Assembly (NCBI GenBank): GCA_964508055.1
Contig: CAZDRI010000005.1
Location: 1-64,000 of the forward strand
Length of the DNA stretch: 64,000 nucleotides
Direction of reading: 5' to 3'
DNA from: CAZDRI01 sp964508055
Lineage (GTDB): Bacteria > Pseudomonadota > Gammaproteobacteria > PS1 > Pseudothioglobaceae
In this document: positions 9,417-17,977 of the stretch, in pieces
Numbering within the stretch: position 1 is the stretch's first letter
Layout of the letters: every line of letters begins with the position of its first letter
The notes under the pieces: model-generated
Database searches by the model: none
What the model saw: the letters and a program-made list of their open reading frames with translations, nothing else
What the model was told of the DNA's origin: nothing
Translations under genes and position numbers: made by a program

Positions 9417-9895
9417 TATGCTATCTCCAGTGAGATATTGTTTTGTTTAGCATCAACATCTTGCCACACCAAAGTGATAATATGTATTGAGCCTATGGAG
9501 CAGGTTATATTATCAAGGATATTGCTATCATTACAACTTATTGTAAGACTTGCATTAGTAAAATTATTATTTATTACTTCATTAAAGTTAGCAAAATCAT
9601 TTGCTACAATATTACTTATAGTGCAAGTTGTGCTACCATCACATACAGAAATATTAGTATTGTTAGTATTTGTATTATAAAACCCTGATAAAAAAGCCTT
9701 ACCATCTTTAGTGTACATACTATTTTTTATATTCTTAAGTAGCATTGTAGCTTTATGTAAATTATTATTTTTGCTGAAATGAATTTCATTAAAACTCATA
9801 ACTTCTAAAACTCCTATCACTGTAATAGAAAATAATAGCACTGCTACTATAATCTCCATAAAAGTAAAACCTTGCTGTTTATCAGTTACAATCAT
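9413..9895 (-). CDS. PilV-like type IV pilus minor pilin
   Basis: A prepilin-like protein with leader MIVTDKQQG and cleavage before FTFMEIIVAVLLFS (glutamate at +5). The open frame extends upstream to 9982, but that part lies wholly inside the preceding pilin gene and has no leader logic; ATG at 9895 (or ATG at 9901) gives a normal short leader and a 14-nt overlap identical in length to the overlap at the other end of the operon. Cysteines at CDGSTTC and SCNDSN..TCS suggest disulfides. Named from the hydrophobic N terminus and the order fimT-pilV-pilW-pilX. Confidence 0.65.
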   Translation of the reverse strand: MIVTDKQQGFTFMEIIVAVLLFSITVIGVLEVMSFNEIHFSKNNNLHKATMLLKNIKNSMYTKDGKAFLSGFYNTNTNNTNISVCDGSTTCTISNIVANDFANFNEVINNNFTNASLTISCNDSNILDNITCSIGSIHIITLVWQDVDAKQNNISLEIAY

Positions 9896-10406
9896 ATCCA
9901 TCTTGGTTAATATAAAATCTGCCATCTCTATAAAAAGTAACGCCTCTACCAACGCCTTGATTTGGTTGCATACAAATATCAAAAGTATTATTAATAGCTC
10001 CTACTATATTACCACTAGGCTTAAAAATAATATTAGTTACATTTGTTCCAAAAGTAATTGATACATTTTCAGTTTCAATAGTTTCGTCTAACAATATCTC
10101 TTCATTAATATCATAATTTTTATTAGAATTAACATCAGCGAAAATAAGCCAATTTTTTGTCCAATCATTAGTTGCACTACCGCAATCATCTCCATCTTTT
10201 ATACAAAACACAACTTTTACATTATTTTGAATAGCGTGAACTCTAGCTAAATACATGGCTTGCATTACTGAATGAGTAGCTGTTTTTACTGCTGCAACAG
10301 TGCTATTACCACCAAAAAGCACCATCATATAAATAATAGTAATAATAGCAAGAGCTATTAAAGTTTCAAATAATGAAAAGCCGTTATTTTTAGTTTTTTG
10401 TGGCAT
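9882..10406 (-). CDS. fimT: FimT/GspH-family minor pilin
   Basis: First gene of the minus-strand minor pilin operon; 174 residues with a short leader MPQKTKNNG, cleavage before FSLFETLIALAII (glutamate +5), then a GspH/FimT fold with AMYLARVHAIQNNVKVVFC, a region strongly characteristic of FimT (the helix turning into the first strand with R..A). It starts 28 bp from the divergent pilT, so one short region must drive both directions. The C terminus ends GYDCN, giving a free cysteine partner for VVFC or the CIKDGDDCG pair. Confidence 0.75.
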   Translation of the reverse strand: MPQKTKNNGFSLFETLIALAIITIIYMMVLFGGNSTVAAVKTATHSVMQAMYLARVHAIQNNVKVVFCIKDGDDCGSATNDWTKNWLIFADVNSNKNYDINEEILLDETIETENVSITFGTNVTNIIFKPSGNIVGAINNTFDICMQPNQGVGRGVTFYRDGRFYINQDGYDCN

Positions 10407-10434
10407 AATTTTTAATTTAATTATAAATCAGAGT

Positions 10435-11436
10435 ATGTTACAAACAAAATTATTATCATATTGTTGTGATTACAATTTATCAGACATTCATATATGCAGC
10501 AATAAACCAGTAGCAGTAAGAGTAAATGGTGATATAGAAATTATTGATAATGATGTTATAGCCAAAGAAGAAATAATTAGTTTTTTAGAAAAAAAACTAG
10601 CCCCAGAATTTTTAGAGAAGTTTATGATTTATCATAATTTAGACTTTGCTCTAAAAATAGAAAACTTAAGGTTTAGAGTAAATATTATGCAGGCAATGGG
10701 CGAAATTGCGTTGGTGTTTAGGCTTATCAATTCTGAAGTTATGTCTTTAGCTGAACTTAATTTGCCTGATGTTATAGAAAAGGCGATTTATTTTAAAAGT
10801 GGTCTAGTATTAATAACCGGTGAGACTGGGTCGGGCAAGTCAACTACATTAACAACAATTATTGATTTAATAAATAGTAGTCGCAAAGCACATATCCTAA
10901 CAATAGAAGACCCTATTGAATATGTACATAAAAATAAAAATTGTATTGTAAACCAAAGGGAGATAGGAAAAGATTGCACCTCATTTGCAATTGCTCTTAG
11001 AGGTGCATTAAGACAAGACCCAGATATAATATTATTAGGAGAAATGCGAGATTATGAAACTATTTCTCTTGCATTAACAGCAGCAGAGACAGGACATTTG
11101 GTTTTTGCAACTCTACATACTAATGGAGCAGCATCAACTATTAACCGTATTATAGATGTATTCCCAAAAGAGCAACAAGAGCAAGCAAAAATACAATTAT
11201 CACAATCTTTACAGATGACAATAACCCAACAATTACATAAAACTATTGATAATAAATCTAGGATTCCAAGCATAGAACTTATGCTATGTACCCCTGCAAT
11301 CAGGAATTTAATAAGGGAAAATAAAACCCAACAAATAGAGTCGGTTTTACAAACAGGAGGAGAATATGGAATGATTACTATGGCAAAATCTATTGAAAGT
11401 CTAATCAATAAAGGAAAGATTAATTGGCAAATATGA
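10435..11436 (+). CDS. pilT: Type IV pilus retraction ATPase PilT
   Basis: Hexameric cytoplasmic ATPase that depolymerises the pilus. The 333-residue protein lacks the N-terminal domain of extension ATPases and shows Walker A GETGSGKST (about 129-137), the Asp box TIEDPIEYVH, Walker B with RQDPDIILLGEMRD, and the His box GHLVFATLHT. The PilT-specific C-terminal AIRNLIRENKTQQI is present. It lies at the head of the plus-strand pilus genes, whereas in many genomes pilT is elsewhere. Its presence implies that the pilus encoded next door is retractile. Confidence 0.92.
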   Translation: MLQTKLLSYCCDYNLSDIHICSNKPVAVRVNGDIEIIDNDVIAKEEIISFLEKKLAPEFLEKFMIYHNLDFALKIENLRFRVNIMQAMGEIALVFRLINSEVMSLAELNLPDVIEKAIYFKSGLVLITGETGSGKSTTLTTIIDLINSSRKAHILTIEDPIEYVHKNKNCIVNQREIGKDCTSFAIALRGALRQDPDIILLGEMRDYETISLALTAAETGHLVFATLHTNGAASTINRIIDVFPKEQQEQAKIQLSQSLQMTITQQLHKTIDNKSRIPSIELMLCTPAIRNLIRENKTQQIESVLQTGGEYGMITMAKSIESLINKGKINWQI

Positions 11437-11494
11437 TAAAATTTGTTATCTTTATTTATTTTTGGCTATTTTAAAGTATTAACACCATAACACT

Positions 11495-11959
11495 ATGATA
11501 AAGCAACGAGGATTTAGTTTGTTAGAATTACTAGTAGTTGTAGCTATTATTGGAATATTATCTGCTGTTGCAACTATAAGTTATCAAAACTATACCACAA
11601 CATCTCAAGAAAAAGTTGCTACTGCAAACTATCAAAGTGTAGTGCAATACACCTTAACTGTAGGTCAGCTTATATCTTCAGGATTAGATACAAGCGGAGG
11701 TCTTAATAATATTACATCTAATTCTAATGATGAAGCTATTTTAATTGCAATTAAAAATGAACTTGAAAGTCAGGTAGGTAATCCTTATAACTCAGAAGCC
11801 ACAGATACTATTAGGGTTTCTACTTCACTATGTAGCAATAATTGTAAAGGAATAATTTTACTTGATGCTGAAACTTCTGGCGATGCTACTATTACTATTC
11901 ACGGCTATATAAATAGTGAAAATACAGTTCAGATGTCTAGGACTATTACTATTAAATAA
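11495..11959 (+). CDS. Major type IV pilin candidate
   Basis: A 154-residue prepilin with a class IVa leader: MIKQRG, cleavage before FSLLELLVVVAIIGILSAVA, glutamate at +5. A CSNNC pair near residue 110 is a very tight disulfide candidate. It is the best major pilin in the window because of its size and the isolated transcriptional position, followed by a possible attenuating hairpin before the assembly genes. The family is PilA/PilE/MshA-like; which of these cannot be told from the variable C-terminal half. A prepilin peptidase is required but not encoded here. Confidence 0.8.
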   Translation: MIKQRGFSLLELLVVVAIIGILSAVATISYQNYTTTSQEKVATANYQSVVQYTLTVGQLISSGLDTSGGLNNITSNSNDEAILIAIKNELESQVGNPYNSEATDTIRVSTSLCSNNCKGIILLDAETSGDATITIHGYINSENTVQMSRTITIK

Positions 11960-11981
11960 TAAGTAGAGATTAAAATTTTGA

Positions 11982-12005
11982 AAGGGTTAAGCAAAATTTA
12001 GCCTT
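11982..12005 (+). terminator. Possible attenuator between pilin and assembly genes
   Basis: AAGGGTTAA, a short AT loop, and TTAGCCTT form an imperfect stem (one bulge, one G-T pair) running straight into a T-tract and then the mshI-like start codon. It could lower transcription from the pilin gene into the assembly genes, matching the large excess of pilin usually needed. The stem is weak, so this is tentative. Confidence 0.35.
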
Positions 12006-12008
12006 TTT

Positions 12009-13601
12009 ATGGTAATGAAAATAAAATTTTTATCTAAATTTAAAAGGCAAGCATTACTAAGCATAGCTTTTGAGCAACAAGGAGTGTATGTTGCTAAAAG
12101 GAGCCTTGCTAAAACAATAAGTCTTATAGATTATGTAGAGTGGGACATAGCTAAAAAGCCTAATATAAATAATTTTGATACTTATTCTGCAGCACTTAAT
12201 CAGATAGTTAGTCGTAACCCATTTTTAAAAGAAAGCTATTGTGTAATGTCCCTACCAAGTTCTATATTTAAACTTTATTCATTTGAAATGCCCCATATGA
12301 GTAACCACGAAATTAAATATAGTATTGATATAGACGAAGTTTCTTTTTGGAAGGAGTTTTGCCCAGAATTAGTCGCTGACGCAGAAGAACATAAATTAGC
12401 TTATTATAAAATTTTTGATAATAAATTAGATAATACTATGTATGTTGTCTTATCGGTTGTGGATAAAAATATTATTGACACATATAAAAATATCTGTCAA
12501 CAGTTATCTCTAATCCCTCTTCTAATTACTGATAGTCATTTTTTAATATGGGAATATTTAAGACAACATGCGCCAAAAACAAAAACCTGGCATTTTTTAG
12601 ACCTTGAGATTGATAAATTATCTGTTCACAGTATTTTTGAAAATTCACATTTTGTCCAAGCATTAGATATAAATAAAGATGATAAAAACTTATTAGAAAA
12701 CCTAAAAATGGGGAAAGATATTGATATGTACTTGCTTGAAGGTGTATTTGATAGGCTTTTAACTCAAAATAATGCACTTATAAATTCATTAGAAAAAAAC
12801 ATCAATAAAAACCAAACTTCTATTAAGAATGATGTTTATTTTTATTCTAGTATTAAAGCTCAAAAGTATTCAATTGCAATTATTAAAGCCTCAGAAGGGT
12901 ATAGTAAAAAAATAAAATATATGCCTAAAGAAGAGTTTAGCAATGAAATAAAAAAAAGTGTAGCAGGTATAAAAAACAAAAATGGATTAGCTGCTGTTTT
13001 AGGGGGAGCTTTTTATGGATTTTCAATATTTGAGAGAAATGAATTAAATAATTTAAATTTTATAACTTATTTAAATAAGCTAAAAAAAAATTTATATATT
13101 GATGCAAGTCAGTTAATTTTTAAAATAGTGCTTTTTATTTTAATTCTTATATCTGGCATTCATATAGCGCTTTTGGCTCCAAAAGTTTTATTTAATGACA
13201 TTAGATTAGAAAATTTTGACAAAATCAAACAGCAATTATCATTAAAGCAAGATGCTCAATTAAATACAAATTTAAGTATAAAAATAAGCGAAAATAGACA
13301 AGCGCAAATTAGAGAAATTAAAAATAGCGAGGCAACTTATCAAAAATTTGTTATGAGTTTTAATTCCTTAGTTCCAGATAATATGGCTATAGAGTCAATA
13401 TTTTATGATAGCAATAAAAACAACATTAGTATTAAAGCCAGCGTTATAAATAACAAATCTATTGAGTATTTGTTGTTAGCTCTACGCAAACAACCGTATG
13501 TAGAGAAAGTAATATTAGGCAAATTGAGTGTTGTGACAGACCAAAGTATGAGCTTAACAAACTTTGATGTTCTTATCGTATTAAAAAACATTAATAAATG
13601 A
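12009..13601 (+). CDS. MshI-like pilus assembly protein (PilM-PilN fusion)
   Basis: 530 residues. The N-terminal two thirds resemble the actin-like PilM/MshI fold (SIAFEQQGVYVAK at the start, a CVMSLPSS segment near residue 78). A single membrane span at about residues 375-395 (LILISGIHIALLA) is followed by a coiled coil and a small PilN-like domain. The two parts are separate proteins in classical type IVa systems; in MSHA systems MshI is the equivalent. It probably forms the inner-membrane alignment platform with the MshJ-like protein. ATG at 12009 and ATG at 12015 are both possible starts; neither has a clear ribosome binding site. It overlaps the next gene by 4 nt. Confidence 0.7.
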   Translation: MVMKIKFLSKFKRQALLSIAFEQQGVYVAKRSLAKTISLIDYVEWDIAKKPNINNFDTYSAALNQIVSRNPFLKESYCVMSLPSSIFKLYSFEMPHMSNHEIKYSIDIDEVSFWKEFCPELVADAEEHKLAYYKIFDNKLDNTMYVVLSVVDKNIIDTYKNICQQLSLIPLLITDSHFLIWEYLRQHAPKTKTWHFLDLEIDKLSVHSIFENSHFVQALDINKDDKNLLENLKMGKDIDMYLLEGVFDRLLTQNNALINSLEKNINKNQTSIKNDVYFYSSIKAQKYSIAIIKASEGYSKKIKYMPKEEFSNEIKKSVAGIKNKNGLAAVLGGAFYGFSIFERNELNNLNFITYLNKLKKNLYIDASQLIFKIVLFILILISGIHIALLAPKVLFNDIRLENFDKIKQQLSLKQDAQLNTNLSIKISENRQAQIREIKNSEATYQKFVMSFNSLVPDNMAIESIFYDSNKNNISIKASVINNKSIEYLLLALRKQPYVEKVILGKLSVVTDQSMSLTNFDVLIVLKNINK

Positions 13602-14133
13602 AAGACTATCTGAAAATAATAATATTTGCAGTCCAAATCATTATAGTTTTAATATTCTGGTATGTAGCTATTAATGTTTGGGTTCAACCAAAAATTATAG
13701 AAAATAATAGAAAGGCTGTTGAACTTATCAATAATAAGAAAAAATTAATGAATATAGATTTTAACAATAAACTATCTGTAAAAAAGAAGCAAAATATTGA
13801 AAAAATACTAACTAATAGTAATGCAAACTTAGCAAAAAATTTGCAGTCAATACAGCTGTATATCATAAAATTAGCAGAAGATAATAATTTAAAAAACATA
13901 TATACAGGAGAGAAAATTACGGATAAAAAAACTAATAAATTAAAATATAATTACAGTGAAAAAATAATTAAATCGCAATTATCAGGAAATTATTATCAGT
14001 ATTGGAGTTTTAGAAAACAACTTTCAAAATTAAAAACTCTGTATAAAACTATTTATGAAAAAATCAGTAAAGATAAAAATGGTCAATTATTAATAGATAT
14101 GGAAATTTTGATTTTAATAAACAAAAAAGGCAT
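13598..14133 (+). CDS. MshJ/PilO-like pilus assembly protein, 3' end uncertain
   Basis: Starts in an ATGA overlap with the mshI-like gene. Has one N-terminal membrane span (about residues 6-28), a coiled-coil segment rich in K and N, and a small ferredoxin-like periplasmic domain, the layout of PilO/MshJ. The natural C terminus should lie at about codon 175-180, where the family-like sequence stops at about 14130. The frame then continues into sequence that does not look like this family and runs into the assembly gap. I end the gene near that change; its true last residues are not visible. Confidence 0.6.
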
Positions 14134-14260
14134 ACAAATTACCTATTTCATTTTCGCAGGGTTGTTAGGGTTATTTTTTAGTTTAGTGGGGTTTTATTCG
14201 TTACACGAAGAAATTCTATGGAATTACAACATCTTATTATTCAATCCGTTACTATTGTTG
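14134..14260 (+). other. Suspected foreign fragment beside the assembly gap (DUF4105-like tail)
   Basis: In frame with the mshJ-like gene, the translation becomes FAGLLGLFFSLVGFYSLHEE then ILWNYNILLFNPLLLL. Two hydrophobic segments followed by H..., N.N.L and P resemble the C-terminal membrane part of DUF4105 (Lnb-type) proteins common in Bacteroidota, not PilO. Local base and codon choice also looks less AT-rich than in the flanks. It abuts ten Ns. I read it as a chimeric contig end rather than a real gene fusion; the exact left boundary is uncertain (about 14120-14135). Confidence 0.45.
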
Positions 14261-14270
14261 NNNNNNNNNN
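14261..14270. other. Assembly gap (10 Ns)
   Basis: Ten consecutive N characters. The length is a conventional placeholder, so the true distance and sequence between the mshJ-like and mshK-like genes are unknown. Any claim about their spacing should be treated as open. Confidence 0.99.
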
Positions 14271-14280
14271 AAGAGCATAT

Positions 14281-14685
14281 ATGAAAAAATTTATAACTAT
14301 AACTTTATTACTACTATTAATTAATAGTAATTTATTTTCTTATGAAAAGGTAGAAAATGTTAAAAACATTTTTAAAGATATATCAAAAAGCGTAACTAAA
14401 AACAAAGCTAAAATTAACAAAGAAAAACCTATAAATGTAAAAAATAAAAATAATTATGTAAAACTAACTGCTTCAAAATTAAGTGACTTAGTAGTAATAG
14501 GCATAGCTACAAATCATAAAACAAATAAAAGTATTGCTATTTTAGCTATCAAAAATAATTTAAATAGTGAACAAAGAATAGTGTTAGAAAATGATTATAT
14601 AAAACCAAATGTAGTAGTGAAAAAAATAGCTAATAATAAAGTAACAGTTTTAGACAAAGGTAAAGAAATTTTAATAGGATTTTGA
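14281..14685 (+). CDS. MshK/PilP-like periplasmic pilus protein
   Basis: 134 residues with a signal peptide (MKKFITITLLLLLINSNLFS) followed by a lysine- and asparagine-rich linker and a small beta domain (LSDLVVIGIATN, IAILAIKNN, VVVKKIANNKVTVLDKG) like the HR domain of PilP/MshK that docks the inner-membrane platform onto the secretin. I start it at ATG 14281, the first codon after the gap region. There is no lipobox, unlike PilP. It lies 11 bp before the secretin gene. Confidence 0.6.
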   Translation: MKKFITITLLLLLINSNLFSYEKVENVKNIFKDISKSVTKNKAKINKEKPINVKNKNNYVKLTASKLSDLVVIGIATNHKTNKSIAILAIKNNLNSEQRIVLENDYIKPNVVVKKIANNKVTVLDKGKEILIGF

Positions 14686-14696
14686 TGAGAGTTTAA

Positions 14697-16196
14697 ATGA
14701 AGAAAATTATATTAATTAAGATTATGGGGGCTATATTGTTAATTTCTTGTCATAATCAAGAAGTTGAAAAAAACTTAATACAAGATGTTAAAAATAGAGA
14801 TATTCAAATAGATAAAGATTTAGCTAAGAGATGGCAAACTCAAAGAGCCATTGATAATATTACTAAAGCTAATAACCTTAAAAATGCGGTTAAAAGAGAG
14901 CAAATCCATAAAAGCCAGCTATTAAAACAAAATGTAAAATTAGATATTTTAAATTTTAAAGATGAAATTTCTTTGGAATTTAATAAGGTTGATATCAAAC
15001 AAACTTTAAGGTCACTATTAAGATTACAAAATAAAGATGTTACTTTTGATGATAGTGTTAGCGATAAAAAAATATCTATATCATTTAAAAACATTCCTTG
15101 GATTGATGCTTTCAAAACTATACTTAATAATAACAATTTAGTATTAGACCCTAATTCAAATAAAATAATATCTATTCATACCCAACAAAGCTTTAGTAAA
15201 CTTTTACAATATGAGCAAAATCAACTTTTAGAAAAGATAAATAACCGTATCAAAGTCCAAAAGATAGAAAATACTAAAAAAACCTTAAATGAAGCTATCC
15301 AATTTGATAAATTCAATGTTTTTTATGCAGATATTAAACAATTGTCTAGTCAAATTAAAACAATGTTTGCTGCCGAGTATATGACAGAAAACCAACCAAT
15401 TATTGCTATAGATCAGTTTTCTAATTCTTTACTTATAAGAGGTAGTAAGTCCCAGCTTGACATTGCAGATAAGCTTATTAAGACTTTAGATGTAAAAGAC
15501 AAGCAAGTTTTAATTGAAGTTATCATAGTCGCTGTTGGTAATGATTTTGATTTTCAATTAGGCTCACAATTAAGCCTACTAAGTAATAATGTTAGGCAAA
15601 TATCTGAAGATGGGACAGTTTCTAATGAAAATAATAAATTTAAATCAAATTTAGGGTTAGGTAATAATGTAAGCATTTCAGTTATTGAAAATATTGGTTT
15701 AGGTCAATTAAAAATTGCACTTGATGCTTTAGAAAGAAAAGAAATATCAAGAACTTTATCTAATCCAAAAGTATTAGCAAAAAACAATAAAGCTGCAACA
15801 TTTATCCAAGGCACTCAATTTCAAATAACAACAACTACAACTACAAGTGATGGAGTTATACATAAAAATATTGAATATAAAGATGCCAACCTGCAAGTAA
15901 AAATAACACCTAAGATATCCCCTGATGGCTTTGTGTTGATGGATATTTCAGTAACAAACGATGAATTAAAACCTGACGGTGTTACTATTGATAAGATGCA
16001 AATAAATACATCTTTATTAGTTGAGAATAATAAGATAGCTTCAATAGGCGGACTGTTTTTATCAAAACAATCTAATGTAAGTAGCAAGACACCTTTGTTT
16101 GGAGACATTCCTATCTTAGGAAATTTATTTAAGCAAAAGAAAACTGAAGATAACCAAAGTGAATTATTAGTGTTTATTTCACCTAAGATTTTATAA
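14697..16196 (+). CDS. mshL: MshL-like secretin (outer-membrane pilus channel)
   Basis: 499-residue lipoprotein secretin. The N terminus has a lipobox (LLIS before C18). Residues about 80-150 form an STN-type domain, then an N1 domain (VFYADIKQLSSQIK, IAIDQFSNSLLIRG), and a C-terminal secretin domain ending FGDIPILGNLFKQKKTED and ELLVFISPKIL, the standard secretin signature. It is short compared with PilQ (about 700) because it lacks the AMIN domains, which fits the MSHA-type secretin. It forms the outer-membrane pore for the pilus and depends on a pilotin or its own lipid for targeting. Confidence 0.88.
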   Translation: MKKIILIKIMGAILLISCHNQEVEKNLIQDVKNRDIQIDKDLAKRWQTQRAIDNITKANNLKNAVKREQIHKSQLLKQNVKLDILNFKDEISLEFNKVDIKQTLRSLLRLQNKDVTFDDSVSDKKISISFKNIPWIDAFKTILNNNNLVLDPNSNKIISIHTQQSFSKLLQYEQNQLLEKINNRIKVQKIENTKKTLNEAIQFDKFNVFYADIKQLSSQIKTMFAAEYMTENQPIIAIDQFSNSLLIRGSKSQLDIADKLIKTLDVKDKQVLIEVIIVAVGNDFDFQLGSQLSLLSNNVRQISEDGTVSNENNKFKSNLGLGNNVSISVIENIGLGQLKIALDALERKEISRTLSNPKVLAKNNKAATFIQGTQFQITTTTTTSDGVIHKNIEYKDANLQVKITPKISPDGFVLMDISVTNDELKPDGVTIDKMQINTSLLVENNKIASIGGLFLSKQSNVSSKTPLFGDIPILGNLFKQKKTEDNQSELLVFISPKIL

Positions 16197-16198
16197 TT

Positions 16199-17977
16199 AT
16201 GTATGAAATAAGCCTTGATGTATCTAAAAAATTAACTGAGCTTTTATTATTAAATAATCTTATTACTAAAGAGCAGTTAGACAAGATTACTGCCAAAGAA
16301 AATAATACTCATAACGGCTATATTCATAATATAGTTAATAATGGCTATTGTTCTGAAAAAGAGATACTTGAGGTTTTGGCAAAATACTATGCATTACAAC
16401 ATGTTATTTTAAACTCTTCAGTTATTGAAGAAAAAGCTTTTAAGACTCTTGAAAAAAGATTTATTATTGAAAACCAAATAATACCTTTTGCTATAAGCTC
16501 TAATATTGTTGATAAAAAAATAACTGATACACTTAAAGTAGCCATTATTGACCCATCTAAAATTATTATTAAGCAAAAGATTGAAACAATTGTTGGTATT
16601 AAAGTTGAATTTTATTTGACTAACCTAAGCTCTTTTGAATATGTTTTTAGTAAAAAAAATCTTAATTTTAAAAATGAAAGCTTAAATGAAAAGGAAAGGA
16701 TTAAAAAACTCCTACAAATGGAGCAACTTAGGGAGAGAAATGCTGAGAGGTTTAAATCAAAAGAGGAAATATCAGAGGAGAATTTAGTAAATAATCCAGT
16801 AATATTATTTGTTGATGATTTATTAAAAAAAGCGTATAGCTTAAATGCAAGTGATATACATATAGAGCCATATAAAATCACATCAAGAATAAGGTTTAGA
16901 ATTGATGGTCTTTTATACACCCAATATTCTTACTACTCCTTTGTTAACCAAAATTTTAACGCTATTATTACTAGACTTAAACTATTGGCAAATTGTGATA
17001 TATCCGAGCATAGACTACCCCAAGATGGAGGGTTGATATTTTTAGATGATGACAATAATGAGGTTGATGTAAGGCTTTCAGTCCTACCTTCAAAATATGG
17101 TGAAAGAATAGTATTAAGATTAATTTCCAAAGCAACTAGTTTTTCAATAGATGAAATTGGTCTTAATAAAGAGGAAAAAATTAACTTTATAAAAGCAATT
17201 GAATCGCCGCAAGGTATGGTATTAGTAACAGGACCGACAGGTTCAGGCAAATCTACCACACTATATGCAGCATTAAGATATATCAATAGAGAAAATATTA
17301 ATATTTTAACTGTAGAAGACCCTATTGAACACTACTTGGAAGGGGTAGGGCAAGTTCAAGTTAATGAAAATATTGGGCTTGGGTTTGCTGATGTTTTGCG
17401 TTCTTTTTTACGCCAAGACCCAGAAGTTATTTTAGTAGGAGAAATTCGTGATAAAGAAACAGTAGATGTGGCTTTAAAAGCAGCTTTTACTGGTCATTTG
17501 GTATTTAGCACTCTTCATACTAATGATGCAATTAGTACAATTATGCGGCTTTTAAATATGGGCATAGCTAAATTTATGATTACATCAGCCATATCACTTA
17601 TAATCGCTCAAAGGCTAATAAGAAAAAATTGTCCAATATGTATTAAAGAAGATGAAAATATTGGAAAAGACTTATTATTATCATTTGGCTTTTCAAATGA
17701 AGAAAGTGAAACTGTAATTACTAAAAAAAGTAAAGGCTGTCCAAAATGCAGGAATACCGGCTTTAGAGGTAGACAAGGAATATATGAAATGCTAGCCATT
17801 AATTCTCAAATAGAAAATGCAATTATCACCGACAAAAGCGAGGCAGAGATTTTGTCTATATCTAAGGAAAATGGTTTTAAAAGCATGCATGAACAAGGCA
17901 GGAACTTAATAAAGCAAGGTATTTTATGTGTTGAAGAATACCAAAGAACATTGATGGCTAATTATGGCAATATATAA
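16199..17977 (+). CDS. mshE: MshE-like pilus extension ATPase
   Basis: 592 residues. An N-terminal MshEN-type region (residues about 8-95) is followed by the GspE/PilB core: Walker A GPTGSGKST, Asp box TVEDPIEH, Walker B RQDPEVILVGEIRD, His box GHLVFSTLHTNDA, and a zinc site CPIC...CPKC. It powers pilus polymerisation from the cytoplasm. The MshEN repeats normally read RLGxLL...G...LxxxLxxQ and bind c-di-GMP; here the first starts KKLTELL with N replacing the second glycine, and the second reads NGYIHNIVNNGYCSE, without RLG. It is separated from mshL by 2 bp and overlaps mshG by 14 nt. Confidence 0.9.
   Translation: MYEISLDVSKKLTELLLLNNLITKEQLDKITAKENNTHNGYIHNIVNNGYCSEKEILEVLAKYYALQHVILNSSVIEEKAFKTLEKRFIIENQIIPFAISSNIVDKKITDTLKVAIIDPSKIIIKQKIETIVGIKVEFYLTNLSSFEYVFSKKNLNFKNESLNEKERIKKLLQMEQLRERNAERFKSKEEISEENLVNNPVILFVDDLLKKAYSLNASDIHIEPYKITSRIRFRIDGLLYTQYSYYSFVNQNFNAIITRLKLLANCDISEHRLPQDGGLIFLDDDNNEVDVRLSVLPSKYGERIVLRLISKATSFSIDEIGLNKEEKINFIKAIESPQGMVLVTGPTGSGKSTTLYAALRYINRENINILTVEDPIEHYLEGVGQVQVNENIGLGFADVLRSFLRQDPEVILVGEIRDKETVDVALKAAFTGHLVFSTLHTNDAISTIMRLLNMGIAKFMITSAISLIIAQRLIRKNCPICIKEDENIGKDLLLSFGFSNEESETVITKKSKGCPKCRNTGFRGRQGIYEMLAINSQIENAIITDKSEAEILSISKENGFKSMHEQGRNLIKQGILCVEEYQRTLMANYGNI

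Noticed and set aside
9166..9680. Plus-strand open frames inside the minor pilin genes
   Set aside because: They lie on the opposite strand of well-supported pilin genes, lack ribosome binding sites and have no recognisable domains.
13598..14284. A genuine MshJ fusion to a DUF4105-type membrane domain
   Set aside because: The extension ends at ten Ns, its composition differs from the flanks and it has no logic in a pilus platform protein; a chimeric assembly join is more likely.
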